This document shows, one piece after another, positions 49,122-57,614 of a stretch of 64,000 bases of DNA (position 1 is the stretch's first letter; the number at the start of each line of letters is the position of its first letter). Origin of the DNA: Pseudomonas sp. ATCC PTA-122608 (GTDB lineage: Bacteria; Pseudomonadota; Gammaproteobacteria; Pseudomonadales; Pseudomonadaceae); the NCBI RefSeq assembly GCF_001952855.1, contig NZ_LPNO01000035.1, positions 458,886-522,885 of the forward strand, given 5' to 3'. The notes below the pieces were generated by a model, which searched no databases, was not told the origin of the DNA, and saw nothing but the letters and a program-made list of their open reading frames with translations. Position numbers and translations under genes: made by a program.

Positions 49122-50108
49122 ATGCGATGTCTGGTGACGGGCGCGAACGGGCACCTGGGGAATAATCTAGTCAGGGCACTGCTGGAACAGGGTCACACCG
49201 TGCGCGCCGGCGTGCGCAACACAAACAATCGCGCACCGTTCGCCGGGCTTGATTGCGAGTTGGTCTACGCCGAGTTGCAGGATCAAGCTTCCCTGCTCAA
49301 GGCACTGGAAGGTGTCGAGGTGCTGTTTCAAGTGGCAGCGGTGTTCAAGCATTGGGCCCGAAACCCGGCGCTTGAAATCATCGAACCCAACGTCCAGGGC
49401 ACCCGTTGTGTCTTGGAGGCCGCTGCCCAGGCGGGCGTCAAGCGGGTGGTGTATGTCAGCTCTGTGGCCGCGGTTGGCCATGACGGCACTGCACTGGACG
49501 AGGAATGCTGGAATAACGAGGCGCAAAATGCCTACTACCTCTCCAAGATTCTCTCCGAACAAACGGCCTGGAAAACAGCTGAAGCATTGGGCCTGTGGAT
49601 GGTCTCGGTGCTGCCGTCCGCGATGGTCGGGCCAAATGCGGAACGGTTGACCGACACCATGGGTTTTTTGCAGTCGGTACAGCAACGCAAACTGCCGCTG
49701 GATCCGGGGTTTCATTTCAACTTCGTGGATGTGCGGGACGTGGCCGACGGATTGATCCTGGCGGCGGAGAAGGGGCGCCCGGGTCAGCGCTATATCCTGG
49801 CCAACGAGCACTCATCGTCACTGGCGGATCTGCTTGATGTGCTTGCGAGCGACTACCGCCGACCTCCATCCGCGCCTCGCTGGCTACTGATGGCGGTTGC
49901 GTGGTTTCAGGAGCGACGGGCGCAATGGACAGGAATGCCTGCGCAGTTGCTGCTCAGCCAGGTTCGTCTGTTCCGGGGTGTTCGCCAGGAATACAGCATC
50001 CTCAAGGCAAAAACCGAGTTGGGTTTCAACCCTCGGCCGCCTGAAGCGGCATTGCGGTCGGCGTTCGCTTACCTGCAACGTCGAACAGTGCGTTCATCTC
50101 ACCTTTGA
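49122..50108 (+). CDS. NAD-dependent epimerase/dehydratase (extended SDR, dihydroflavonol-reductase-like)
   Basis: This is a 328-aa oxidoreductase. The Rossmann motif is CLVTGANGHLGNNLVRALLE at the N-terminus. The catalytic Ser region is VVYVSSVAAVG and the YxxxK pair is in NAYYLSKILSEQ. VLPSAMVGP and FNFVDVRDVADGLILA complete the extended-SDR pattern. Substrate unknown; the family reduces aldehydes and ketones. Expression probably depends on MerR through the promoter at 49039. The last 83 bp overlap the convergent MerR gene. Confidence 0.87.
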   Translation: MRCLVTGANGHLGNNLVRALLEQGHTVRAGVRNTNNRAPFAGLDCELVYAELQDQASLLKALEGVEVLFQVAAVFKHWARNPALEIIEPNVQGTRCVLEAAAQAGVKRVVYVSSVAAVGHDGTALDEECWNNEAQNAYYLSKILSEQTAWKTAEALGLWMVSVLPSAMVGPNAERLTDTMGFLQSVQQRKLPLDPGFHFNFVDVRDVADGLILAAEKGRPGQRYILANEHSSSLADLLDVLASDYRRPPSAPRWLLMAVAWFQERRAQWTGMPAQLLLSQVRLFRGVRQEYSILKAKTELGFNPRPPEAALRSAFAYLQRRTVRSSHL

Positions 50109-50430
50109 GCGCCACCAGATGCAGATCCAGCGCCTGCAACTGCGCGATCTTTTCCTGGACTTGCTGGCGCTTCAAATCCACCGCCTCATTTGCCAGCGCT
50201 AACGGAAAAGCCTTCAGTCGATTCTTGGCGGCGATCAGCGGCCCCATCTCTGCCAGCTTGAAACCGGCCACCTGCGCCTTGCGGATCAGGTGCACGATTT
50301 GCAGATGGTGCGCGTTATAGAGGCGGTACCGGCCTTCCCGCTGGGGTTCATTGATCAGCCCCAGTTGCTCATACAGCCGGATAGCTTTTGGTGTGCAGCC
50401 TGTGAGCTTGGCGAGTCGTCCGATGAACAT
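50026..50430 (-). CDS. MerR-family transcriptional regulator
   Basis: This is a 134-aa regulator from ATG 50430. The winged helix is FIGRLAKLTGCTPKAIRLYE then REGRYRLYNAHHLQIVHLIR, followed by the usual coiled-coil (VDLKRQQVQEKIAQLQALDL). The C-terminal part has no Cys cluster, so metal sensing is unlikely. The gene overlaps the convergent reductase gene by 83 bp, more than usual in this window. It probably activates the promoter at 49039. Confidence 0.88.
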   Translation of the reverse strand: MFIGRLAKLTGCTPKAIRLYEQLGLINEPQREGRYRLYNAHHLQIVHLIRKAQVAGFKLAEMGPLIAAKNRLKAFPLALANEAVDLKRQQVQEKIAQLQALDLHLVALKGEMNALFDVAGKRTPTAMPLQAAEG

Positions 50431-50461
50431 AAGCAAAATCCTTTTCCTGAAGCAGCCAATA

Positions 50462-50953
50462 CTAGATATCCATCACCATCTCATGCCACGCCATCCCGCC
50501 ATGGTCAGACGCCGACGGCTGCACATAGCGATAGCCCATGCGCTTATACAGCTCCACATGGCGGTCCTTGCACATCAGGTGGATGGTCTTTTTGCCCATC
50601 GCCTGCATGCGCTGGATAAACGCCTCCATCAAGCGCGTCGAGTAGCCCTTGCCTTGCTGGGCGGGATCCACCACCACCGACATGATCACCACATTCGGCG
50701 CGTCGGCTGAATGCCCTACCAACTCCTTGAAGGCCTCATCCGACATCACCACTTCATCGGCGCAACCGCAGTTGATGAAACCGACCACAACGCCATCCGC
50801 CTCCAGAACCAGAAAGCCTTGCGGGTACAGCGCGATGCGCGTGGCGATCTTTTCCAGGGTGGCGGCTTCGTCGCCTTCGTAGGCCGAGATTTCGATCTCG
50901 TAGCAACGGTTGGCGTCGGCGTGGTTGGCGTTACGGAAGGTGAGGGCGGGCAT
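50462..50953 (-). CDS. GNAT-family N-acetyltransferase, aralkylamine-acetyltransferase-like
   Basis: This is a 163-aa enzyme from ATG 50953; a longer start at 50986 (MGPSFNFSGNP) is possible. EIEISAYEGDEAATLEKIATRI is the N-terminal signature of the AANAT branch. SVVVDPAQQGKGYSTRLMEAFI is the acetyl-CoA loop (Q-Q-G-K-G) and LYKRMGYRYVQPSASDHGG follows. It may acetylate an arylalkylamine; family inference only. Confidence 0.84.
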   Translation of the reverse strand: MPALTFRNANHADANRCYEIEISAYEGDEAATLEKIATRIALYPQGFLVLEADGVVVGFINCGCADEVVMSDEAFKELVGHSADAPNVVIMSVVVDPAQQGKGYSTRLMEAFIQRMQAMGKKTIHLMCKDRHVELYKRMGYRYVQPSASDHGGMAWHEMVMDI

Positions 50954-51049
50954 TGGGTTACCGGAGAAATTGAACGACGGCCCCATGATAAAGAAAGAAC
51001 ACCCCGACAGCACCGCCGAACACAAAACCCACCCACACCCCCGCCCCCC

Positions 51050-51093
51050 TGTGGGAGCCGTCGAGCTTTAGCGAGGCCGCGATGGCGGCCTTC
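51050..51093. repeat. Single REP sequence (GTGGGAGCCGTCGAGC type)
   Basis: GTGGGAGCCGTCGAGCTTTA followed by GCGAGGCCGCGATGGCGGCC. Nearly the same as the unit at 20264-20308, also a singlet without a facing partner. Confidence 0.8.
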
Positions 51094-51124
51094 CTGACAC
51101 GACCAAGACTCGCCAAGCCCTATA

Positions 51125-51156
51125 ACGAGAAAACCCGCAAATGCGGGTTTTCTCGT
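51125..51156. terminator. Strong bidirectional terminator
   Basis: ACGAGAAAACCCGC (51125-51138), loop AAAT, GCGGGTTTTCTCGT (51143-51156). A perfect 14-bp stem rich in A/T at one end, placed 18 bases after the NCS1 permease stop (minus strand). It can act in both directions. Confidence 0.88.
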
Positions 51157-51173
51157 AACTGAGCCAGGCTCTT

Positions 51174-52589
51174 TTAAACCCCACCCACCAACTTCCCCCC
51201 CTCCAACCGGCGCTTATACGCACTGTCCCGACTCGCCAACCAGAAATACAGCGGCGACGTCACCACCAACCCCACCAACCAGGACAAATCCGCCCCATTG
51301 ATGTGCTCTGAAATCGGCCCGACATACAGCGGCGTATTCATAAACGGAATCTGCACCACAATCCCCACCGCATACGCCACCAGCGCCTGAGGGTTGTACC
51401 GCCCGTAAATCCCGCCATCCACGCGAAAGATCGAACCAATATCGTACTTGCCCTTATGGATCACATAGAAGTCGATCAGGTTGATCGCCGTCCACGGCAC
51501 CAGTACCACCAGCAGCACCAACACCATGTCCACGAAGTGCCCGATAAAATCCTTCGAGGCAAACACCGCGGCAATCGAACACGCCGCCAGCACCAGTACC
51601 GAGATCACGGCACGCGCCTTGGCGGTCGGGATCCAGCGGTAGGCAAAGGTCTGTACCAGGGTGATCAACGACAGCACGGCGCCGTAGAGGTTGAGTGCGT
51701 TATGGCTGATCACGCTGAGCAGGAACAGCAACAGCATCAGTGGCCCAATGGAGCCAGTCGCCAGTTTGACCGCGTCCATGGTGTCCATGCCCACCGGCGT
51801 AGCCAGTACCGCAACCGCACCAAAGATGAACGACAGGCTGGAACCGAGCACGGTGCCCAAATAGGTGGTCCAGAACGTCGACGCCACCGGCACATCCGCT
51901 GGCAGGTAGCGGGAGTAGTCAGAAACGTACGGCGCAAACGCGATCTGCCACAGCGCGGCCAGCGACACGGTGGCCAGCCAGCCGGAGATGTTGAAGTTGC
52001 CGCGGGTCAGGAAGTCGGCCGTCTGCACATGGGTGAAGATGTAGCCGAAACCCAGCACGATGCCCGCGCCCAGCACCCAGGTGCCGATGCGGTTGAGTAC
52101 GTGGATGAAGCGGTAGCCGATGATGCCGATGATGCCCGAGCCGATGGCGCCGATGACGATGCCGACTGGCACCGGGATCGCGTCGACCACGCCATGCAGG
52201 GATTTGCCCGCCAGCACGATGTTGGAGGCGAAGAAGCCGATGTACATCACGCCGGCGATTACCACCACCAGCAGTGCACCGAGGGAGCCGAACTGGGCGC
52301 GGCTCTGGATCATTTGCGGGATGCCCATTTGCGGGCCCTGGGCCGAGTGCAGCGCCATCAGCACGCCGCCGACCAGGTGGCCGACGAGGATGGCGATGAT
52401 GCCCCACACCAGGTTCAGGCCGAACAGTTGCACGGCCAGCGCGCCGGTGACGATGGGCAACGGCGCGATGTTGCCGCCGAACCACAGGGTGAACAGGTCT
52501 CTTACCTTTCCGTGGCGATCTTCCGGGGGCACGTATCCAATCGTGTGTTTTTCGATAAGCGGGGCGGAGGATGTTGCAGTGGTAACCAT
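51174..52589 (-). CDS. NCS1-family permease (cytosine/purine/uracil/allantoin type)
   Basis: This is a 471-aa inner-membrane symporter with about 12 spans. ATG 52589 is preceded by GGAGCTCGTC. TIGYVPPEDRHGKVRDLFTL and WFGGNIAPLPIVTGAL are typical of the CodB branch, and WTAINLIDFYVIHKGKYD is the NCS1 TM9-10 landmark. The exact substrate (cytosine, allantoin, hydroxymethylpyrimidine and others) cannot be read. Divergent from a LysR gene that probably controls it; a 16-bp palindrome lies in its leader. Confidence 0.9.
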   Translation of the reverse strand: MVTTATSSAPLIEKHTIGYVPPEDRHGKVRDLFTLWFGGNIAPLPIVTGALAVQLFGLNLVWGIIAILVGHLVGGVLMALHSAQGPQMGIPQMIQSRAQFGSLGALLVVVIAGVMYIGFFASNIVLAGKSLHGVVDAIPVPVGIVIGAIGSGIIGIIGYRFIHVLNRIGTWVLGAGIVLGFGYIFTHVQTADFLTRGNFNISGWLATVSLAALWQIAFAPYVSDYSRYLPADVPVASTFWTTYLGTVLGSSLSFIFGAVAVLATPVGMDTMDAVKLATGSIGPLMLLLFLLSVISHNALNLYGAVLSLITLVQTFAYRWIPTAKARAVISVLVLAACSIAAVFASKDFIGHFVDMVLVLLVVLVPWTAINLIDFYVIHKGKYDIGSIFRVDGGIYGRYNPQALVAYAVGIVVQIPFMNTPLYVGPISEHINGADLSWLVGLVVTSPLYFWLASRDSAYKRRLEGGKLVGGV

Positions 52590-52610
52590 GACGAGCTCCA
52601 AGGCAAGGTG

Positions 52611-52626
52611 AGTACGTTGACGTACT
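52611..52626. promoter_or_regulatory. 16-bp palindrome in the NCS1 permease leader
   Basis: AGTACGTTGACGTACT: two 7-bp arms (AGTACGT and ACGTACT) around a TG centre. It lies 22 bp upstream of the permease ATG in the gap shared with the LysR gene. A regulator site is likely by position; LysR proteins usually prefer T-N11-A dyads, so another regulator is possible. Confidence 0.5.
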
Positions 52627-52839
52627 TCGCTGGGCGGCGCGTGTGCGTCGCTTTTGTTGTTGGAGTGATCATGTGCAATGGTCACGGGTAGGTAAATTAG
52701 TAAGTTTGTTGCTATAGACCTTAAAAATAATATCTCGCGGCGTTTTTTGCTCCGGTATGTTGCATGGACTTGAATCGTCAAAAAAAGCGGCTGTTCTTGC
52801 ACGTGTTTGGGGCGAAATCCCACGTTTCTGGAGGTCCCG

Positions 52840-53751
52840 ATGGCTGCCTATAATCTGCGCCAGCTCAAATATTTTGTAACCACCGCCGAGTGCGGCAGCG
52901 TGGCCGAGGCCTCGCGCAAGCTCTATATCGCGCAACCGTCGGTGTCGACGGCCATCAAGCAGCTGGAAGACAGCTTTGGCGTGCAGCTGTTTATCCGCCA
53001 CCACGCCCAAGGCGTGTCGCTGACGCCGAGCGGTGCACGGTTTTACCGCAAGGCCCTGGAGCTGCTGCGGGTAGCCCATGAATTCGAGCAGAACGCCCTG
53101 GCAGACAACGACGTGGTGGCGGGGCAGATCGATATCGGGTGCTTCGAGACGGTGGCGCCGCTGTATCTGCCGCGTTTGATTGCCGGCTTCAAGCAGCGCT
53201 GGCCGGGGGTGGAAATCCGCCTGCGGGACGGTGAACAGCAGGAGCTGGTGCAGGCGCTGACCGCCGGCAGTATCGACGTGGCGATGCTGTTTGAGCATGA
53301 CCTGGGCAGCGCCATCGAGACCACACCGTTGATGCCGCCGCAGCAGCCCTACGCGTTGTTGCCGGCGGATCACCGGTTTGCGCAGCAGGCCAAGGTGTCG
53401 CTGGCGGATTTGGTGCTGGAGCCGATGATTCTGCTGGATGTGCTGCCGAGCCGGACGTACTTCGTGAGCATCTTTGAAGAGCGTGGGCTGACGCCGAATA
53501 TTGTCTTCAGTTCGCCGTCGATCGAGATGGTGCGCGGGATGGTGGGGCGCGGGTTTGGCTTTTCGATTCTGGTGACCAAGCCGTTTTCCGAGTACTCCTA
53601 TGACGGGCAGAAGCTGGTGTGTGTGCCGTTGGCGGAGACGGTGACGGGGTCGGGGTTGTCGGCGGTGTGGCTAAGGCGGGCGCCGCTGACCAAGCCGGTG
53701 CAATTGTTTGTGGAGTATTGCCGGGAAGAGCTGGCGCGGTTACTTGGGTAA
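52840..53751 (+). CDS. LysR-family transcriptional regulator
   Basis: This is a 303-aa regulator from ATG 52840 with TGGAGG six bases upstream. The N-terminal HTH is LRQLKYFVTTAECGSVAEAS and RKLYIAQPSVSTAIKQLEDS, with LFIRHHAQGVSLTPSGARFY. The PBP2-like effector domain follows (GQIDIGCFETVAPLYLPRLI). It is divergent from the NCS1 permease gene and most likely controls it. Confidence 0.92.
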   Translation: MAAYNLRQLKYFVTTAECGSVAEASRKLYIAQPSVSTAIKQLEDSFGVQLFIRHHAQGVSLTPSGARFYRKALELLRVAHEFEQNALADNDVVAGQIDIGCFETVAPLYLPRLIAGFKQRWPGVEIRLRDGEQQELVQALTAGSIDVAMLFEHDLGSAIETTPLMPPQQPYALLPADHRFAQQAKVSLADLVLEPMILLDVLPSRTYFVSIFEERGLTPNIVFSSPSIEMVRGMVGRGFGFSILVTKPFSEYSYDGQKLVCVPLAETVTGSGLSAVWLRRAPLTKPVQLFVEYCREELARLLG

Positions 53752-53764
53752 AACACAGAGCAAA

Positions 53765-53859
53765 ATGTGGGAGCGGGCTTGCTCGCGAAAGCGGTGGATC
53801 AGTCCATACATCGGGTGACTGTCACACCGCATTCGCGAGCAAGCCCGCTCCCACATTTG
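53765..53859. repeat. REPIN (GTGGGAGCGGGCTTGCTCGC type)
   Basis: An inverted REP pair of the 14190/16827/29593 type, with its own loop (GGATCAGTCCATACATCGGG). It lies between the convergent LysR and ArgE-like genes and ends 10 bp from the stop of the latter. Confidence 0.92.
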
Positions 53860-53868
53860 GCCCGCGTT

Positions 53869-55014
53869 TCAGGCGCGAATCGAGTCGAGCATGCGCAACA
53901 GCATGGCATCGCAACCCTTCAGTTGCTCCACACTAACAAACTCATCCGGCTTATGGCCCTGGTCCATGCTCCCGGGCCCGCACACCACTGTGGGAATGCC
54001 CGCCGCATCAAACAACCCACCCTCAGTTCCGAACGCGACGGTGCCAAATTCCCGCGAGCCGCAAAACGCCGCAATCAGCTCAGCCGCCTGGCTACGCTGG
54101 TCGGTGGCCAGCCCTGGGTACGCCGACAATTCACTAAACCGAATCGCACTCTGCCGGCTCACCGCTTGCATACGCGGCAACACCTGCTGCATCGCATACG
54201 CCTGCAGTTCCTCAGCCACTTCCCCCGGGTCCATCGACGGCAAGGCGCGCACTTCAAAGTCGAAGCGGCAATCCGCCGGGACGATATTCAGCGCCTTGCC
54301 CCCGGAAATCACCCCGGTTTGCACGGTGCTGAACGGCGGGTCAAAACGCTCGTCCTGATGCACCTTGAGGCGCTGGCCAATCCGCCCCAGCTCACCAATC
54401 AACTCCGCCGCATACTCGATCGCATTCACGCCCTGAGGCGCATACGCCGAATGGCACGCCTCGCCATGCACTTCGCAGCGCATGGCGAGCTTGCCTTTAT
54501 GGCCCAGCACCGGCTTCAGCTCGGTGGGCTCGCCGATAATGCACAGCAGCGGTTTCACCGGCCATTGCTCCAGCACCTTGAGCAGCGAACGCACCCCAAG
54601 GCAGCCGACTTCCTCGTCGTAGGACAGGGCGATATGCACCGGCATCCGCAGGTCTGCGTTCACCAGCGACGGCACCAGCGCGAGCACGCAGGCGATGTAG
54701 CCCTTCATGTCCGCCGTGCCGCGGCCATATAACTTGCCGTCGCGCTCGGTCAGGGCAAATGCGGGCAGTGTCCAGGGTTGCCCGTCCACCGGCACCACGT
54801 CGGTGTGCCCCGACAGCACAATCCCGGGCACATTCGCTGGGCCAATGGTCGTGAACAGATTGGCTTTGCTGCGCTCATCGTTGTAGATCAGCTCGCTGGC
54901 GACACCGAAACCCGCCAGGTAGTCGCGCACGCACTCGATCAATTGCAGGTTGGACTCGCGGCTGGTGGTATCAAACCCCACCAGCGTCTGCAGCAATTCG
55001 CGGCTGTTGCTCAT
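53869..55014 (-). CDS. argE: Acetylornithine deacetylase-like M20 hydrolase
   Basis: This is a 381-aa dizinc amidohydrolase of the ArgE/DapE group. The metal motifs are SGHTDVVPVDGQPW, GRGTADMKGYIA, SYDEEVGCLGV, GEPTELKP and MDQGHKPDEFV. The ArgE-like segment HGEACHSAYAPQGVNAIEYA suggests N-acyl-amino-acid cleavage. Because it sits in a catabolic operon rather than an arginine one, it may act on another N-acyl amine. Its ATG overlaps the DUF1028 stop by four bases. Confidence 0.88.
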   Translation of the reverse strand: MSNSRELLQTLVGFDTTSRESNLQLIECVRDYLAGFGVASELIYNDERSKANLFTTIGPANVPGIVLSGHTDVVPVDGQPWTLPAFALTERDGKLYGRGTADMKGYIACVLALVPSLVNADLRMPVHIALSYDEEVGCLGVRSLLKVLEQWPVKPLLCIIGEPTELKPVLGHKGKLAMRCEVHGEACHSAYAPQGVNAIEYAAELIGELGRIGQRLKVHQDERFDPPFSTVQTGVISGGKALNIVPADCRFDFEVRALPSMDPGEVAEELQAYAMQQVLPRMQAVSRQSAIRFSELSAYPGLATDQRSQAAELIAAFCGSREFGTVAFGTEGGLFDAAGIPTVVCGPGSMDQGHKPDEFVSVEQLKGCDAMLLRMLDSIRA

Positions 55015-55688
55015 CGTTCGTCTCCGGCCACGCCGTAGCCCGGTGAACGGTCCGGGGCCAGGGCGCGGTCGATGTAGTCCTGCACCTGTGGGCGATAGGC
55101 GTCCCACAACTTCTGCAGTTCGCCTATCGGGTTCTCATCGGCCCAATCCACCCGCAGGTTGATGATCGGCCAGGTCAGTTCGCCCACCACCACAACCGCT
55201 GCCGAATGCACCGGGCCGGCCTCGCCACCGGCGGCGATGGCGGCATGCATGGCGGCCAGCAGGCGATCGGTGAGTTGGCCTTCGCCCTGTTCAAATGCGT
55301 TGACCATGGCCTGGATCACCGAGCGGTCGGCGAGCATATTGCCGGCCGCGACGCACTGTTCACCCGACACCGCGTTATGGGTGCCGAGGGTTTCGCTGCC
55401 GCTGAAATGCACGGTGCGCCCCAGGTGATCAATCGCCGTCAGTTGCCGGTATTGGCTGTAGCCGTTGCGGGTGAGTGCCTTGTCCACCGCGTCGGCGGGC
55501 TCCAGGCCTTGCTCCAGCAGGTCGAGTACATCCGGGCCTAGAGCGGGCAGGGTGATGTTCTGGGTCGAGACCGCACCCACGCCGGGCCGCAGCCAGGGGC
55601 AGCGGGCGCCCACGGCGATGCTTGAGGAGCTGATGGCAATGCCCATCTGGCCGGTTTCCGCGCAGCGGGCGACGATTGAAAAGGTCAT
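55011..55688 (-). CDS. DUF1028 family protein (predicted Ntn-hydrolase)
   Basis: This is a 225-aa protein from ATG 55688 with AGGAGG six bases upstream. TFSIVARCAETGQMGIAISS is the family start, and the N-terminal nucleophile would be Thr2 after Met removal. CPWLRPGVGAVSTQNITLPA and GHLGRTVHFSGSETLGTHNA are typical. The C-terminal extension has RVDWADENPIGELQKLWDAY. DUF1028 genes often travel with RidA and amidases; a catalytic role in amide/imine metabolism is inference. Confidence 0.86.
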   Translation of the reverse strand: MTFSIVARCAETGQMGIAISSSSIAVGARCPWLRPGVGAVSTQNITLPALGPDVLDLLEQGLEPADAVDKALTRNGYSQYRQLTAIDHLGRTVHFSGSETLGTHNAVSGEQCVAAGNMLADRSVIQAMVNAFEQGEGQLTDRLLAAMHAAIAAGGEAGPVHSAAVVVVGELTWPIINLRVDWADENPIGELQKLWDAYRPQVQDYIDRALAPDRSPGYGVAGDER

Positions 55689-55704
55689 GTCGTGCCTCCT
55701 TGGG

Positions 55705-56115
55705 TTACTCGGGGATGACTGCAATCACGTCGATTTCCATCAACCACTGTGGCTGGCCCAGGGCCGACACCACCAACCCGGTGGAGATCGGGAACACGCC
55801 CTTGAGCCACTTGCCGACTTCCTGGTACACCGGTTCGCGGTAGCGCGGGTCGATCAGGTAGGTGGTGGTCTTGACGATGTGGCTCAGGTCGCTGCCGGCT
55901 TCTTCCAGCAGTTGCTTGACGTTCTTCATCGCCTGTTCGGCCTGGGCGCGCGGGTCGCCGAGGCCCACCAGCTTGCCGTCGAAATCGGTGCCCACCTGGC
56001 CACGTACATACACCGTGTTGCCGGCGCGTACGGCCTGGCACAGGTCATTGTCCAGGCTCTGGTTCGGGTAGGTTTCCTTGGTGTTGAACATGCGGATGCG
56101 AGTGTGAGTAGGCAT
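55705..56115 (-). CDS. RidA-family (YjgF/YER057c/UK114) protein
   Basis: This is a 136-aa protein of the reactive-imine deaminase family. The core has YVRGQVGTDFDGKLVGLGDP, the Arg-bearing VRGQ segment and AQAEQAMKNVKQLLEEAGSD. It lacks the very C-terminal RidA active-site motif in classic form (VEIEAVA is replaced by MEIDVIAVIPE), so it belongs to an Rid subgroup. It is cotranscribed with the flavin monooxygenase, and probably removes the imine that enzyme or the amine oxidation produces. Confidence 0.9.
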   Translation of the reverse strand: MPTHTRIRMFNTKETYPNQSLDNDLCQAVRAGNTVYVRGQVGTDFDGKLVGLGDPRAQAEQAMKNVKQLLEEAGSDLSHIVKTTTYLIDPRYREPVYQEVGKWLKGVFPISTGLVVSALGQPQWLMEIDVIAVIPE

Positions 56116-56138
56116 CAAAAAACTCCAGAAAAAAGTGA

Positions 56139-57428
56139 TCAGGCGCTGACAGGTGAGGTGTGAACAACCGGTGCGGGTTCGCGGTACTCAAGGTATTGGC
56201 GCTGGATGGCGATATGGTCGGCCACGTACTTGGCGTCATGCCACACGCCCCAGATAAACGACGAGCCCCGGCGCGACTGCCATGGCAAACCAAGGAAGTA
56301 GATGCCCGACTCGCTGGCCACGCCGCGCTGGTGCTGCGGCTTGCCGGCGGCGTCAAATGCATCGACCTTCAGCCAGCTGTAATCCACGGCAAAGCCGGTG
56401 GCCCAGATGATTGAGGTGATACCGGCCTTGGCCAGGTCCAGTTCCAGAATCGGTTGCTTGATGCACTCGGCATCGGGAAACACGCGACGTGCTTCGGGCT
56501 CTGGCGGCAGGTCGAGGCCGTTGCGTTCGATGTAGGTATCCGCTGCATCCAGCAGGGCCAGGTAGTTCTCATCACCGCGGGCGAGGTTTTCCACCAGGTT
56601 GGGCTGGAAGCGGGCGACGCTGCCGTCGAAGGATTGGGTCAGGCCGACCAGGGTCATGCCTTGCTGGGCCAGCTCGCGGAAGTCGATGGTCTTGCCGCCG
56701 TGGGCGCCGCTCACCGCGATGGTCACGTGTTCGCGGCCGGGTTTCATCGCGGCCTGGTCCCACTCGCCCAGCACCCCGAGCCACCAGCAGAAATCGCGGT
56801 TGCGATAGGCGCGTGGTGGGCGGTCGTGAGCACCGACCGACAGGTACACCTGGCGCCCGGAGCGTTGCAGTTCATCGGCGATCTGCACCCCGGAGGAGCC
56901 GGCGCCCACCACCAGCACGGCGCCGGCCGGCAGTTGCGCGGGGTTGCGGTAGTCGGCGGAGTGGATCTGGTGCAGCGTGGAGCTTTTAGGCGCAATGGCC
57001 GGAATCACCGGCTTCTGGAACGGCCCGGTTGCCGCGACCACGCGGTTAGCTTCGATCACGCCTTCGCTGGTGTGGATGGTAAAGCCTGGACGACCGACAT
57101 TGCGCACCACGGAGGTCACGTCCACGCCGGTGCGAATCGGTGCATTGAACTTGCGTGCATAGGCTTCGAAGTAGTCCGCCACGCGCTCTTTTGGCGCAAA
57201 GCCATCGGGGGCGACGTTATCGAAGGCCAGGCCCGGAAAACGGTCATGCCAGGCCGGGCCGTTGGCGACCAGCGAATCCCAGCGGCCGGTGCGCCAGCGC
57301 TCGGCGATACGGCTGCGCTCCAGCACCAGGTGCGGCACGCCTTGTTTGCTCAGGTGCTCGCTCATGGCGACGCCAGCCTGACCGGCTCCCACTACCAGCG
57401 TGTCTATTTTTGTTATTGCTTGAGTCAT
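56139..57428 (-). CDS. Flavin-containing monooxygenase (FAD/NADPH)
   Basis: This is a 429-aa enzyme. The FAD motif is DTLVVGAGQAGVAMSEHLSK near residue 9, and the NADPH motif is VLVVGAGSSGVQIADELQRS. The FMO/BVMO fingerprint region is around LGLPWQSRRGSSFIWGVWHD. CzcO-like group. It probably oxygenates a nitrogen or a ketone of the pathway substrate. First gene of a minus-strand operon with RidA, DUF1028 and ArgE-like genes, and divergent from the LuxR regulator. Confidence 0.88.
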   Translation of the reverse strand: MTQAITKIDTLVVGAGQAGVAMSEHLSKQGVPHLVLERSRIAERWRTGRWDSLVANGPAWHDRFPGLAFDNVAPDGFAPKERVADYFEAYARKFNAPIRTGVDVTSVVRNVGRPGFTIHTSEGVIEANRVVAATGPFQKPVIPAIAPKSSTLHQIHSADYRNPAQLPAGAVLVVGAGSSGVQIADELQRSGRQVYLSVGAHDRPPRAYRNRDFCWWLGVLGEWDQAAMKPGREHVTIAVSGAHGGKTIDFRELAQQGMTLVGLTQSFDGSVARFQPNLVENLARGDENYLALLDAADTYIERNGLDLPPEPEARRVFPDAECIKQPILELDLAKAGITSIIWATGFAVDYSWLKVDAFDAAGKPQHQRGVASESGIYFLGLPWQSRRGSSFIWGVWHDAKYVADHIAIQRQYLEYREPAPVVHTSPVSA

Positions 57429-57498
57429 GTGTCTGTCCTTGCGTAATGCAGTTGGATTCAGCTTGGGCATGGGTTCAAGGCTAGGGGGAGGGCGGTTT

Positions 57499-57516
57499 TT
57501 AATAAAATATTATTAA
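57499..57516. promoter_or_regulatory. AT-rich 18-bp palindrome in the FMO/LuxR gap
   Basis: TTAATA (57499-57504) and TATTAA (57511-57516) form a perfect 6-bp inverted repeat with a 6-bp A/T spacer. It stands out in GC-rich DNA midway between the monooxygenase start (57428) and the LuxR start (57615). It is a candidate site for the LuxR protein. Confidence 0.45.
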
Positions 57517-57614
57517 GCTGGGAAGTGAGCATAAATATCGGATGCAGGCTCACCCTATCGGGTGATTTCGAGGATGGGGCGGGTGTGTAACCATCCTGGC
57601 AGTTCTTTCAGCGA

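Noticed and set aside
51456..52691. 411-codon open frame antisense to the NCS1 permease gene
   Set aside because: Extremely His/Asp/Gln-rich shadow of a membrane protein gene; no start signal.
14190..53859. CRISPR-like repeats
   Set aside because: The repeated units are inverted REP pairs scattered between genes, with no spacer array or cas genes.
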